NCBI GenBank assembly: GCA_030052745.1
Contig: JANBVO010000003.1
Span: 930,001 to 994,000, forward strand
DNA: 64,000 bases
Direction of reading: 5' to 3'
DNA from: Pleurostoma richardsiae
Taxonomy: Eukaryota > Ascomycota > Sordariomycetes > Calosphaeriales > Pleurostomataceae
Part shown: positions 43,852 to 55,505 of the stretch, one piece after another
How the letters are laid out: the number at the start of each line of letters is the position of its first letter
Position numbering within the stretch: the stretch's first letter is position 1
Program-made: the position numbers and the translations under genes
Notes under the pieces: model-generated
The model's database searches: none
Told to the model about the DNA's origin: nothing
What the model saw: only the letters and a program-made list of their open reading frames with translations

Positions 43852-46599
43852 TGCGCAGATGTTACGTCGCCTGAGCCGAATAAGGAAGTATGACGCGGTG
43901 AAAAGGAGAATAGGCGATGTAAACATTTTCAGGGAGGCAGGCCTGCTCTTTGGTTCATATGTGGGATTATCATCGACATGCCCAAGGAATCCCGTGTGGT
44001 CCGGGACGTTTAACATTGTTCGGCGAGCAGGTGGGATTGCGGCAGGTAGATACCACATTTCTTCTAAATATCACTTGAATTGAAACTGTATGTAACAAAC
44101 GTATGGTGGCTAAACTTGCTTGTTTGTACACATCGCTCGCTCGTGACTCATGATCTATCGTGAGATGATCAACAAAAAGGAAGTCAAAGTCGCTCCTTCG
44201 CTCCTCAAAGCTTCCCGATTCTGGTGATGGATGGCTGTGTCAAGGCCGATGACAGAAGGGTCCACCAGTAGACCGGAAGACCGGCAGCACCACCGCTCGA
44301 TCCACTCTTGGTAGGACACCGTGACAGGAGCTATTTCTAGTCCTCCATGCATCTCCCGACTCCCCAAACGACTCCCCAAAAGGGGAAACAAACGCTCATG
44401 CATGTTGACTTGTCCAGCACACGCTGGTGCGCGGCTTGATCTGGCAGCAAACACGGTAAGTCTGCCGCATCTGCAAGCTCACCCGCGGTGCCGGGTATCG
44501 CACCAAGGAAGGGTCCGTGATCCCCCACCACTAGGTAAGGAGAAAGGGGAACCTGTGCAGCCATAGGCGGATCTGCAAGACCTCTTTCTGTGAGAGTCGT
44601 GATAGGCTGCTTGGCACTCTCCTCGGGGAGGTGCAGATGCACCAAGGCAGTGGCGCCGTGTTGACCTGCCGGGGTCGTCTGCGCAGGAGAAGAGGGGATA
44701 CAGGCTGTCCTGCGTTTCCCGAAACAGTTCTTCTCGTGAGTTCCTATCACATGCTCCTCGATCCTTCACATGAGTCTGAGATATAGAGAAGGATCTAAGA
44801 CCGCAGAAACGTGTCTGAATCCCATACACGGCCGACTCAGATTCCTAGGCTTATCAGCTGCGCGGCTTACGGCCTCAACGATGCAGTCAGAGGCCAGCTG
44901 CCGTTGGGTACTCGGCTCTTTGACGGCGTGAAGGGAAGCTGCAGCGTTGGATCTATATTAACTGCCGGCCCAGGTGGTTTGTCTCAGCGGCCCTCTCCGT
45001 CTGTGCGTATTTGAGGCGAGGACTTCACGACGCCCAGGGCAGACCAAAGGGGAAACGTGGGCCGCTTCTCCCCAGTCAGCAACTCTTTATTAAGCAGACG
45101 AGTCCGCGAGAGACGGGGAACATGTAGCGAGTCGCTGCGAAACTGAAAGATTGCCGTGACAGGCGTCACCCGCGGCGCCAGGCTTTTCTGAGACAATTAC
45201 CAGCCCCCTGTTAAGCGCGATGACAATAGGCCATCGTGAGAATCCTGTTTGTGGCATGAGGATACTGTAGATGACCTCACGTTAGAAGCGAAATGGTCCT
45301 GCATTGGTATCACTTCATTAGTTTCCCTCCGTACTGTACATCCTGGCAGTGGCTCCCGTCCGCTCCGTCCGTTCCGTCCTCGGCCATCTTGTGGGGCCGG
45401 TCGGCCTCGGGGGCTGGACGGAGAACAGGATACTGTTCGCCGTGGACAGCGCAAGTTGTAGGTCACCGAATATGGCATTTCCTGAGCCTCTTATGGGAGT
45501 GAGACGTATTCGTCCCGCTGCCGAGGTATCTAACGGGGTGCATAGCCTTGTCACAAGAGACACACGGCCCAGGATTCTTCCGGCCGGTCGCCCGCTTACG
45601 AGATGGTGAGTCCATGATACAATAGTGCCTCAGCCGCATCAGACCAGGGACGAAAGTTTGCGGGGGCGCATGAAGGCAATATGAGAGCATTGCCGCGGCT
45701 GAGTAGCCCTTGGCACTTTGGTTACTGGCACCACTGGCACCGGCGCCCGCAAACTCGGATGCCACGGGATGTTCTGCCCACTTGGCACGTTTTACGAGCC
45801 TTGGTGTTTGGCCGCAGCAGCGGGCGAGGACGTCACGGCGCCGAAACGGCCCCTGCTTTTGCACTGCGTCGTTAGCACAACGGACTTGCGTGCAACGTTG
45901 GGACTCCCTTGGTGCGCGCGAACATCCATGGCAAATCACAATCCCGCCCAGCCCTGCCAAGAGGGAGGCATCGGCGCATGATCTGCACCACACACCGTGG
46001 TGATTGGAGCGGAGCGGCTGCAGGGCCCCTTGGGAGAGGCCGAAGGGAGGGGGCAAGCCACGCAAGCCCACACCCAGATCCACCATTTCGTCAGGCCCCC
46101 GGCGTCGAGTGGGCTGGGCTGGCTGGGCGAATCCCTCGAGCTGAAGCCGTCCACGCCAGCGCCTCCGCCATCCGCTAGCCAAGAGGGCAGGTCAGCCAGC
46201 TGCAGCCGCAAGCGTCGATGGATTCGCTATATTGGGGGACGCCACGCTCCAACGGGCGTTGGTGTTGTGTCCCTACTTATGCTGAGGCTGCTGCAGCTTG
46301 TTGATCTTCGGCTCCGGATGTCCGCTTAACTGAGTGCTGCTTGCTGTTGACTTGGAAGAGTAGAGGAGGGACAGGACGCCTGTCTCAGTGGTGACGACAA
46401 TAGCACCTGCCGCCCCCAGACAAGGGAAGGACAGCCGCCAGCCACCGTCGCCTCCCTGACGCCGTCGACGGACAAAGACCCTGCCGACAGGGCTCGAGAG
46501 GCAGAAACAAAACGTGCCGGACCGATACTGGGACAGAGTTGACCTCGACATATCCTTAATAGACTCACTCTTGTCTCCGGTTGGCCATACCCAAGCAAA
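43852..46599. other. 2.7-kb spacer; no gene supported
   Basis: Open frames exist (239 aa minus at 45463-46182, for instance), but their translations are Cys/Arg/Pro-rich without domains and look like chance frames. The last 200 bases or so are the protease promoter and leader. Confidence 0.5.
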
Positions 46600-48252
46600 A
46601 TGAGGCTCGGACACGCCGCGATCCTCGCGGTCGCATCCACGGCAGCCGCCAAGAACACCTTCAAGGTGCCCATCATCAGGCAAGGCCCCGGCAGAGGAGG
46701 TGTCTCGCGACGGTCGCCGCATCTCACACCTCGGGCGACGAACACAGAGGTTCTGGTCAACAACATAACAGGCGGCGGATACTATGCCAGTGTCGAGGTC
46801 GGGACGCCAGGGCAACCAATAGAGATGGTCCTGGACACCGGCAGCAGCGACGCCTTCATCATCGCCTCCAATGCAGACCTGTGTACTAGTGCCAGACTGC
46901 AGCGGTACTACGGCGAGACTTGCGACGACACTTGTACGTTTGCCGCGCTCCCGCAGATCCTTTACTGACCGTGCGTGACTGTGGATTTACGAGGCTAACA
47001 GCTTTCCTCCTGCGCAGTCGATGCCAATAGTAGCTCAACATACCAGTTGGTTAGCCAGGACGGCTTCTCGATCAAATATCTCGACGGCAGCACGGCATCG
47101 GGCGACTACATAACCGACAACTTCCAGATCGGCGACCAGACGATCACGGATCTGCAGATGGGACTGGCCACATCGGTGGTGTCGGGCACGTCGGTACTGG
47201 GCATCGGCTTCGCGGCGAACGAGGCCGCCGCGGAGGAATACCCCAACTTGATCGACCGGATGGTGTCGGAGGGCCTGGTGTCGACGCGTGCCTACAGCCT
47301 CTGGCTCAACGACTACGCCTCTGACAGCGGCAGCATCCTCTTCGGCGGCATTGACACAGACAAGTTCATCGGCGAGCTGCGGACCATCGACATCCTGCCG
47401 GACTCGGAGACGGGCAATTACACGAGCTTTACCGTCGGCATGTCCGCCCTGTCCCTCGAGTTCGCCAATGGCACCGACCCCGCCAACATCAGCCTGCCGT
47501 CGGGCGGCCTCCTCAACGCCGTGCTCGACTCGGGCACCACGCTATCCTACTTCCCCGACGACGTCGCCACCCCGCTATTCGAGGCCCTCGGTGCGTACAC
47601 CTACACCGAGGACTCGCAGGCCCTGACCCTCGTCGACTGCAACCTGCTCGACAGCGACCAGACCTTCACGCTGCGCATCGGCTTCGCCGCATCCGAGGAC
47701 GATACCGCCTCGGCCGTCACCATCGCCGTGCCCGCCGACGAGCTCGTCCTCGACGTCTTCGCGGGGCAGCAGGACCTGCTGCCCACCACCATCCCCTTCG
47801 AGTCGACCTGCCTGCTGGGGGTGCAGAACTCCGGGGACGCGCTGCCCAGCGGCCGCGCGCAGTCCATCGAGTTCGCGCTGCTGGGCGACACGTTCCTGCG
47901 CAGCGCGTACGTGGTGTACGACCTCGACAACCGGGAGATCGGCCTCGCGCAGGCGAACCTCAACAGCACGGACTCGAGCGTCGTGGAGCTGCAGAGCGGC
48001 GCGACGGCGCTGCCGACGGCGACGGGCGTGGCGAGCCAGCAGGCGGGCGCCACGGGCACGGGGACGTCGAGCGGTGGTGGCGGGGGCGGCGAGGCAACGG
48101 TCACGGTGACGTCGAGCTCGTCGGCGTCGGCATCGGCATCGGGGAATGCTGGGGCGGCGGGGGCGAGGCCGTTGGGCGGGAGCCAAGGGCTGGGTGTCGT
48201 CGTGGTGCCGCTGTTGTTCTCGTTCGTGGGCGGGGCGATGCTCTTGCTTTGA
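46600..48252 (+). CDS. Secreted GPI-type aspartic protease (pepsin A1 family), 522 aa
   Basis: Two exons, 46600-46933 and 47018-48252, join in phase 1 (gtacgt donor, gcgcag acceptor). A signal peptide (MRLGHAAILAVASTAAA) and a basic propeptide (about 18-45) precede the two-lobed pepsin domain. The catalytic aspartates are Asp79 in DTGSSD and Asp282 in DSGTTL. The flap region has GYYASVEVGTPGQP before the first Asp and YLDGSTASGDY later. A Ser/Thr/Gly-rich stalk follows. The C-terminus ends in a hydrophobic segment (VVVVPLLFSFVGGAMLLL) after small residues, which is the layout of a GPI-anchor signal. It belongs with fungal yapsin/OpsB-like surface proteases that process or degrade extracellular proteins. 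Exact specificity is not visible. Confidence 0.93.
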
Positions 48253-48988
48253 GGCATAGCTGGCGTGGCTTGCGATTGCATGTTTGGCTTAATTCTGTCA
48301 GCATTATCATGTTGGATACGCACACGGGTTTGGATGAATTCCCCGTCTGTTTCTGGGGATAGCAAAAGGCTAAAGGGTCAACGAAACGAACATAGGGTAC
48401 ATGAGTGGACGGCCGGCTGCGTTGCTGGCTTCTGGGCGTGTGTACATAGGGAGACATGGTGCCTCTCTTCGCAGAGGGCTATGCTGGAAATACTGCATAA
48501 CATGCGTATATGAAACGCCGGATGTCATGATCTTACTGCTGTGAACTCTACGGAAGTGTGACTTATGTGCTTAAGGTGCGGCGTGATGACACTGCTGGAA
48601 ACAGCGATCGAGGAAGAGCTTGAGTGTACGGAATACTGCAGAACGCTTTTAATTTCATAGATCATATCACCGTAGATAGGTATCATAGCTCATGCAAGAG
48701 CCTCAGTTGCCCCCCTCTTTCTCAGATACACCACCAGTCTTCAGTCCTCTGTTGAGGTCCTCCATCTCTCATGGTTAGGGACATGACAGCTTGCAAAAGA
48801 GAGAAACGCCTAATCGCCTAGTTCTAGGAGGAAGTGGCACATTAACAACCCCCTGTCATCCCTTCGTACAGGCAGATGAACGAATCCCCATACCAGGAAC
48901 ACCATGCAAAGGCTATGAGTTGAAAATCCTCCGCTTTATATGGGACTGAACAAATTGCAAAAACCCCACTCCCCGTCCTCTTCCTCTA
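48253..48988. other. Spacer between convergent genes
   Basis: Tail-to-tail spacer between the protease and the OPT transporter. Nothing further recognised. Confidence 0.5.
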
Positions 48989-51571
48989 TTACGGCCACGT
49001 GGTCGGCCCAAAGGTCTCCCCGGTCGCGACCGTCTTCTTGATGGCGGCGCCGGCCATGTCGAGCGTGGCGAGGGCGTTGACATTGCCGAACCACTGGGGC
49101 GGCGAGGCGCTGGTCATGTACAGGCCGAAGAAGATAACGATCGTCGAGACGATGAGCCCGGAGTCGAGCGCCGCCGACGTGATGTAGTTGTAGTGCAGCC
49201 ACCAGCCGGTCCAGCGGCGCTTGACGAAGAAGTTGAAGACGGTGCCGACGACGCCCCAGCAGCTGTTTCCTGTTAGCATACCGGCCTTGCATTTACCTAG
49301 AAGTATACGAGAGAGTGAGAGGGAGAAAGAAGGGAGGAGAATGCTCACAAGTAGATGTACACCGTCGCCGGGGGCAGCCAGCCAGACCCGCCGAAGATCA
49401 GCGGCATGTTGATGTACCGCCACAGCGACTTGGGCCGCCGCCTGGCGAAGTACCACGTCACGACGGGCGAGAGGGCGCCGACGAGCCAGAACCACTGCAG
49501 GCTGGAGTAGAGCGCGCTGCCGGAGAACATGCGGGCGGGGCCGATGGCGCCCCAGATGACGGACGCGGTGTAGAAGACCTTGGCGTTGGCGCACGTGTAC
49601 ATGTTGGGCTGGTCGTCGGCGCACACCTGGGGGATGGCGCCGAGGGCCCAGTTCATGACGGCGATCTGCACGATGGCGGACCAGACGGAGGCGGCGAGCT
49701 GCGCCCAGAACATGGTGCGCGGCGGCACCTTCATGTAGTGGCCGAGCTTGAGGTCCTGGGCGAAGTAGAGCGCCTGCGAGGTGCACAGGTAGCCGTAGTT
49801 CTTGAACATCATCATGGCGAGCGGGTGGCCGGGCAGCATGTAGCCGACGATGTACTCGGTCAGCACGTTGAGGCCGAGCTGGTAGTTGGTGATGGCCTGG
49901 ACGATGCCGATGGGGATGGTCCACACGATGGGGATCAGCATGCAGACCACGAAGGCCCACCAGGGGAAGCCGGTGGGCCAGGCGCAGACGACGACGAAGG
50001 ACAGGGCCAGCATGGTGACGAAGAGCGCGCCGTACAGCCAGTCGTCGGCGTCGCGGTACTTCTTCATCAGCCGCATGTGGATGTCGTCCTCCTGGTGGCG
50101 CGCCATGCGGAACTGCACCCAGATCTCGCGGCCGTGGTACAGCGCGACGTGCACGATAACGGCGGCTACGGCGGCGAAGGCGAGGCCGTAGGCCAGCGCG
50201 AACTGCGTCGGCAGGTACAGCGGCGAGTAGGCCATGTACTTCTCCTCGGAGAACTGGAACTTGTCGTCGAGGATGGCCGTCACGTTGTAGATGTGGCCCG
50301 TGTTGTCGAAGGCGTGCGAGCTCTGCACGGGTAGATAGTCGGCGTACCACATGCCCGAGTAGTGGATGCCCATGGAGACGAAGACGAAGAAGAGCACGAT
50401 GCCCGCGATGATGTTGGCGATGGCGTGGAAGGGCGGGATCAGCGGCGAGCCGATGTAGCCCGAGATGACGGTCCAGTCGAAGCTGATGGGGATCAGCCCG
50501 TACCCGGAGTTGCCGCCAAAGAGCTGGTTGACGAGGATGTTGCTGGGGAAGATCCAGCAGATCCAGGTGAAGATCGACAGGCCCTGGAACAGCCAGCCGG
50601 GGAACCAATACCAGACAAAGGCGCCGGAGAAGACGATCAGGAACCACTTATACCGTCCGATCCTCCATCCGTTCGTCTTGTGGGGGTCAGAACCCGAGTG
50701 GTCGTGCAGCGTGTAGAAGAGCGCAGCATTGACGAGGTCAGAGGGCCAGATCATGCTCGCCGGCCAGACCAGGAACCGCCGGGCCAGGCCGGCGAGACCG
50801 TAGCCGGTGCACAGAGTCGTGATTCCGAACAAGATCTGCCAGGCCCAGCCAAACGACTGCCCGTAGAATTTCTCCTGGGCAATGATGACGTCCGTCGCAT
50901 ACAGCGCGCCGCCGCCATACGCTGCGTTAGACATGACCACGATGAGGACGTGCTCCTTGAAGTTGAATGGACCTGGCTTGAAGTTGAACCGCAACCCGAA
51001 CAGGTTAAACACCCGATCGGGGAAGATCAGATCCCAACCCAGGCCGATGGGGTAAGCAACGAGCTGCACCACGTAGGTGGTGACGGTCACATTGGGCTGC
51101 CGCAGAGAGAACAGCATGTTCACGCCCGAGCCGATGGTGCACAGCAGCAAGCCGATGGCCCAGGCGCGAATGGTGTTGGCCGGCAGATCGACATCGTAAT
51201 TCCGCACCGACGCGCGCACCTTTTGGTCTCAAGTTAGTCTGCGGATCGTCTTACAAACATGCATATGGAGACTGGAGCAGGACTCGAGTAGCGACTCGAA
51301 GAGAAGAGGGTCGACGGACCTCGGGATAGGGCGAGTTGTCCTCCACTAAAACCTGCTCAATCTCGATGCCCTTCTCAGCGTTGCCCGCATTCAGGACGGT
51401 GTCGATCTCGTTGAGCTCGTCGATGGGCAGGTTCGGATCTAAGTGGTGCATCTTCTCGAACTGCTTCAGCGTGTTCATAGTCCCGTCGACCATGTACTCC
51501 CCGCCGTCAGGCGAGGGCATGTCGTAGATGACCTGCTCGGCCTCATGGCGCCTCCGGAAGCCGAAGACCAT
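48989..51571 (-). CDS. OPT-family oligopeptide transporter, 798 aa
   Basis: Three exons (51571-51320, 51219-49349, 49262-48989), joins in frame. Residues around the first junction read NSPYPEVRASV, the signature at the entry of fungal OPT proteins. Further OPT hallmarks are WDLIFP, FNFKEHVLIVVMSN and the NQLFGGNSGYGLIPISFDW block in the middle. About 14-16 hydrophobic helices follow, ending NFFVKRRWTGWWLHYNYITSAALDSG. These proton-coupled carriers of the plasma membrane import tetra- and pentapeptides, glutathione or peptide-like metal ligands. The start is set at MVFGFRRRHEAEQV (51571). An in-frame ATG at 51688 would add 39 residues without OPT character. The neighbouring secreted protease makes shared use of extracellular protein plausible, but no operon logic applies in fungi. 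Confidence 0.94.
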
Positions 51572-53967
51572 TGTGGGCAGACAGCAGTCTCCTCGATTCG
51601 AGCTCCACGCCCGAACCAGGAGGTTGGAAAAGGCAGCGCCGCAGATGATATGAGGAGCCGGGATGGGGCACAGGTGGATCAGAGTCAAAAATGGAACACG
51701 GAACCGCAGGGCAAGGTTGCAGGCGGATTAATATACGGCAGATTGGAGTGGTTGCGCCCACCTCATCACATCGTGCATCGGCGGGATCGAAAGCACGATT
51801 AGATATCCGGAACGGCTGGGAAGCTCATCACGCACAGGGAGACAGAGCGCGAGATAACGACTTCGACAACCTGGAGAAGAGCCCGCGCACAGAGACAAGA
51901 GAGGGAACTTGGGAAGAGGAGGGGTCTCGTCCTCCCATGCCGGGGTGTGCGTGACATGGGTCAGCCCGGCCTGGGCTGTGATTGATTGCTCAACCGTAGC
52001 GAGACTTTTTAAAGGCAAAAGTAGCGTTGCACCGCTGGGCTTGTCCTTGAAGAGCCAGACGGATTGGGTGCTATCGCGGAGGATACAGTCGACCTGCCTA
52101 TTCGGGTTATCACCATGGCTTGGAGCTGGCCGGGGGCTGCGGTCCCCGTTTTTCCGAGGCTCTTTGTGAGCGGTGGTGGTGGGACGAAACTGTCCTGGCT
52201 TCCTCTGCGACTTTATCCGACCCTTGGCTCATGATGGGGGCTGCCGCGCTGTCTTATCTGGCGCCTCCTCCGACTACGCCGAGCTGAGCTTAGTCGGATG
52301 CACATATATCTATATCTCTGCTCCTCATTCTTGGCTCTCGCCGTGGCGGAGGAATTCGTGATAGCAGGTGTGTGGACAGCTGCTTGAAACCCAGGCCATG
52401 GGAGATTTGCGCGAAAGGGCTCGTTCACGGAGGGCCTGGGGAAGCGTGGCAGCCAGGGATGGGCATGTCGATCTGCCGCGGCTCTTCCGTTTGTCTCATT
52501 TCAGCAGAGGCTGGCAGAATCGATGCGCAAGACCCGACTAGAGTGGCGTGCTGCGTCCCTAAGCACGTCACCGCTTCACGACTCCATACCATCGTCGAAA
52601 CTCAATGTAGGCGCCGGCGTTTTTCAAGATGTTGTCAAGAGTCTAGGCGGATTAGACGAAATATATTGTCAATTGTCTTGAAGAGTCGATCTGGCGGATC
52701 AGCAATTGCTGATCTAGTAGCATATACCCATCACTCGAGGCTGAGAATACCTCTGAGGCGCTTTAAGCCATGACATAACTAACCTCTCTCCCAAGGCACA
52801 CTTGCCTAAAGAAAGAGAGCATTTATTACGGAGTTGCGGCACAGTCTGCAAAGCGGAGGCGCTTTCGTCTTCGCCTGCATGGTCTTCCTCCTTGCCCCTG
52901 AACATCTGCCGGTAGTCGGCACCTCACATTACACTAGCACTCGCCCACTGTCGGTGTGTAGCGCATCTGTTAGACGGGCGGGAGCGCCAGATCTCAGCGG
53001 CTTGGTGGCACGACTCGGTACCGAGACGATGACAGACGGGCACCATGGTATAGGGACACCATGCCAGAGCTAATTGTAGGGCGACTACAGAGCAATTTGT
53101 ACTGCTAATTCCATCATCGTGACGGATGAGGTGCTTCCTGGAACGGCAGCCTCATGCTTCCTCCATTCGCCAAAATCCCATAGCCTCGCACCGACCATCG
53201 ACCGCCTTGTGCCCATGTAGATGTCATTACCCGGGAGTCTGGGAGACGTTTACTATACTAATTTGGTCCTCGACCGCTTCTCTTCCCCGGATTGAGAGAC
53301 GGAACGGAAAAGGGTGCTAAAATAGGAGCACGCATATATTAACCAAATGCATGGCAGCGCGGCCGGGTATTTGCAGTATATTAAGCCGGGCTGCCAGGGT
53401 TGCACCTGCGTCAGACCAAATCGTTGTGCTCATGCGACGAGTCCCCGCCGTAGTGTGTCTGGTGCAGATATACACTCCGTACCATATGAGCTATGGCTGC
53501 GGGACGGAGTTGTACGCAACTAGCCGGGCGATGACAAGCAAGGTAACATCGAACTAGACTCGACACAATATACGCAGGGCATATGCCTCATCGGAGCCTG
53601 GAGAAAATGGCTTTCCCAAGAGCGAGGATGCTGGGGGAAGGTCGCCCTGGATGATGCATCGACCCAGTTACTAGGACATCACTCACCAAGTGGTTCCCCG
53701 GCAAAACTGCTGAGAAGCCTACAGGCAGTCACCACAGACCGCTTATCTCGAAGTCGCTGGAGTATCAGACTCGATCTCTAAAAGACCTGCTCCCGATGCT
53801 GTTGCTACCGTGGATGGGGAAGGGCGTGGTATTGTTCGCAGGCACTCCACAGAACGGAATAAGCGCCAGGGGAGGATGCCTATGCAAGTTGTGACTAGGT
53901 TTAGGCTCGAGGATCTGACCTCTAAGCCGCCTAAGCAGAAGGTATACGACCGGATCCTCTATATATA
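51572..53967. other. 2.4-kb spacer; OPT promoter
   Basis: The first several hundred bases are the OPT gene's upstream region. No coding-like ORF, repeat or RNA gene was recognised in the rest. Confidence 0.5.
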
Positions 53968-54556
53968 CTATGCAGGTGGCTGGCTAGCATGCTCCTGCGG
54001 CGCCGCTTCAGCCTGGTCGACGACCTGCCCCATCGCCCCATCCCTGTTCGCTCGCCATACACCGGGCTCGCCAACAAACATCTCTTGCTTCCAGATCTCG
54101 ACACGCTCCTTCACAAGCTCCAGCGCCTCCTCGCCAGCGAGCCACGCGGCCTTGCGGTGCCGCGCTGACACAGCGATCAGGATGCTCTCCTCGCCGATGG
54201 GGACGGCACCTAGCCGATGGACGATGTCGATGCCGTGCAAGGAGTGCTTTGCGAGGACGTCTTTGGCGATGGCCATCATGGTCCGTAGGGCTAGAGGCTG
54301 GTAGGCGCTGTACTGGAGCTCCTTGACGGCTTTCCCGGCGAAGTTATCCCTGGTCGTCCCTGTGGTGTGTGGAGAGTTAGACATCAGCCGGTGCACGCGC
54401 AGGCAAGTATCACATGGGTTATGGGGAGTGTTTCTCACCTGCGAAGAGTACGATGGCGCCGGCTTGGGGGCTCCTGACCCTGTTCATGACTACCTTGGCG
54501 TCGAGGTGCTCTGTTGTCAGCTGCACATGGCAGTTTTCCTCTTGTATCTCCGACAT
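53968..54556 (-). CDS. MOCS2B: Molybdopterin synthase catalytic (large) subunit, 169 aa
   Basis: Two exons, 54556-54439 and 54359-53968, join in phase 1 across an intron with a gtgaga donor and a caccacag acceptor. The join restores the MoaE hallmark GAIVLFAGTTRDNF, followed by VKELQYSAY, VHRLGAVPIGE, then VSARHRKAAWLAGEEALE and KERVEIWKQEMF. The protein pairs with the small MoaD-type subunit to insert two sulfurs into precursor Z and make molybdopterin, the cofactor of nitrate reductase and xanthine dehydrogenase. It acts in the cytosol. It corresponds to Aspergillus cnxH. The last 30 or so residues (QAEAAPQEHASQPPA) are a disordered tail. The start at 54556 (MSEIQEENCHVQ) suits the family. 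No defect is seen. Confidence 0.93.
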
Positions 54557-55505
54557 GTCCGAACAGTTTTGCTTCAATGAGGGCCCTACTCGAGACTGCT
54601 GCTGAAAGGATCCGGATACTCGCAGGTACAATGATCGTCTTATAAACGGTGAGTGACAGGAGGTACCCTGAAAGCACTCATTGAAGACCAGGCTATGTGC
54701 CTGGGACTCGAGGTAACAACGGGAATGGCAAGCACTCTGCTCTACTGGCCCGCCCTGTGTCCTACTTGGACAAAAAGGGGCAGGCAGGCACTCCAAGGAT
54801 GAGTGAGGTACTGTAAGGGGGGCCTATGTCGCCCCGGCCCTGTGGGATGTCGCTCTCCGCCTGTGGGATGTCGCTTTCTGCCTCGGTGAAGGGAGCAGCG
54901 ACAACAGGCCAGCGGGACCGGACTTGTAGGCTCTCGTGGGTACCCCGTTCACCCAGGCCGGACCTGTACTGAGTGAGTTGTGCCTTCCTTTCTTTCCTCG
55001 ATCGGTGATTTCTCTGTTTCAACCTTTGGCCTTCTCTTCTTCAAAACTCAGACTTTCTCTGGCCCTCCCTCTAGTTCTTCTTCTCATTTAACAACTCCTT
55101 CATCCATCAGACACTCTAATTTACTGCGTCCTTCTTCAGTCTTTGAGCCCCGGGAGGTCCATCAGTCATACCCCATTCTTAGATCTCTAGTGCCATTGGG
55201 CGTCTGTGGAGCTAAGATAGATCGTCGATCTAAGAATTTAAAAGCCACCCCAGGGGTGTGCAGAACACCAACATCTTGCACCGCCAGGTTACATTATCCC
55301 ACCTTGACCTCTCTGGTAAGTTACAAGCCACATTGTGGCTTAGAGTCTTGGATCTACCGTCGCGTTTCCCAGAGCTTGCTTCTTCATTCCTTCGCAGCGA
55401 ATATCGAGCCATCAAGCTCACCTTCTGCCTGGCTGTCCTTGTTGATTGCAACAGCTTGGAAGCATCTGCCAAGCTCTATACTTCTCTGTTCTTCGTTTTG
55501 CCGCC
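54557..55505. other. Divergent promoter region (MOCS2B / RBM5-like gene)
   Basis: The shared upstream region of two divergent genes. It contains a 21-bp-period direct repeat (see 54839-54875) and a CT-rich leader before the plus-strand start at 55506. Confidence 0.6.
54839..54875. repeat. Two tandem 16-bp direct repeats, 21-bp period
   Basis: The 16-mer cctgtgggatgtcgct occurs at 54839-54854 and again, exactly, at 54860-54875. The spacing is two DNA turns. It lies about 280-320 bp upstream of the MOCS2B start and could be a paired binding site (inference). Confidence 0.75.

Noticed and set aside
45463-46182. 239-aa minus frame
   Set aside because: No recognised domain, no codon-position bias and no supporting start or splice context.
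49315-50334. 339-aa plus frame opposite the OPT gene
   Set aside because: His/Val/Arg-rich shadow of the transporter coding strand.
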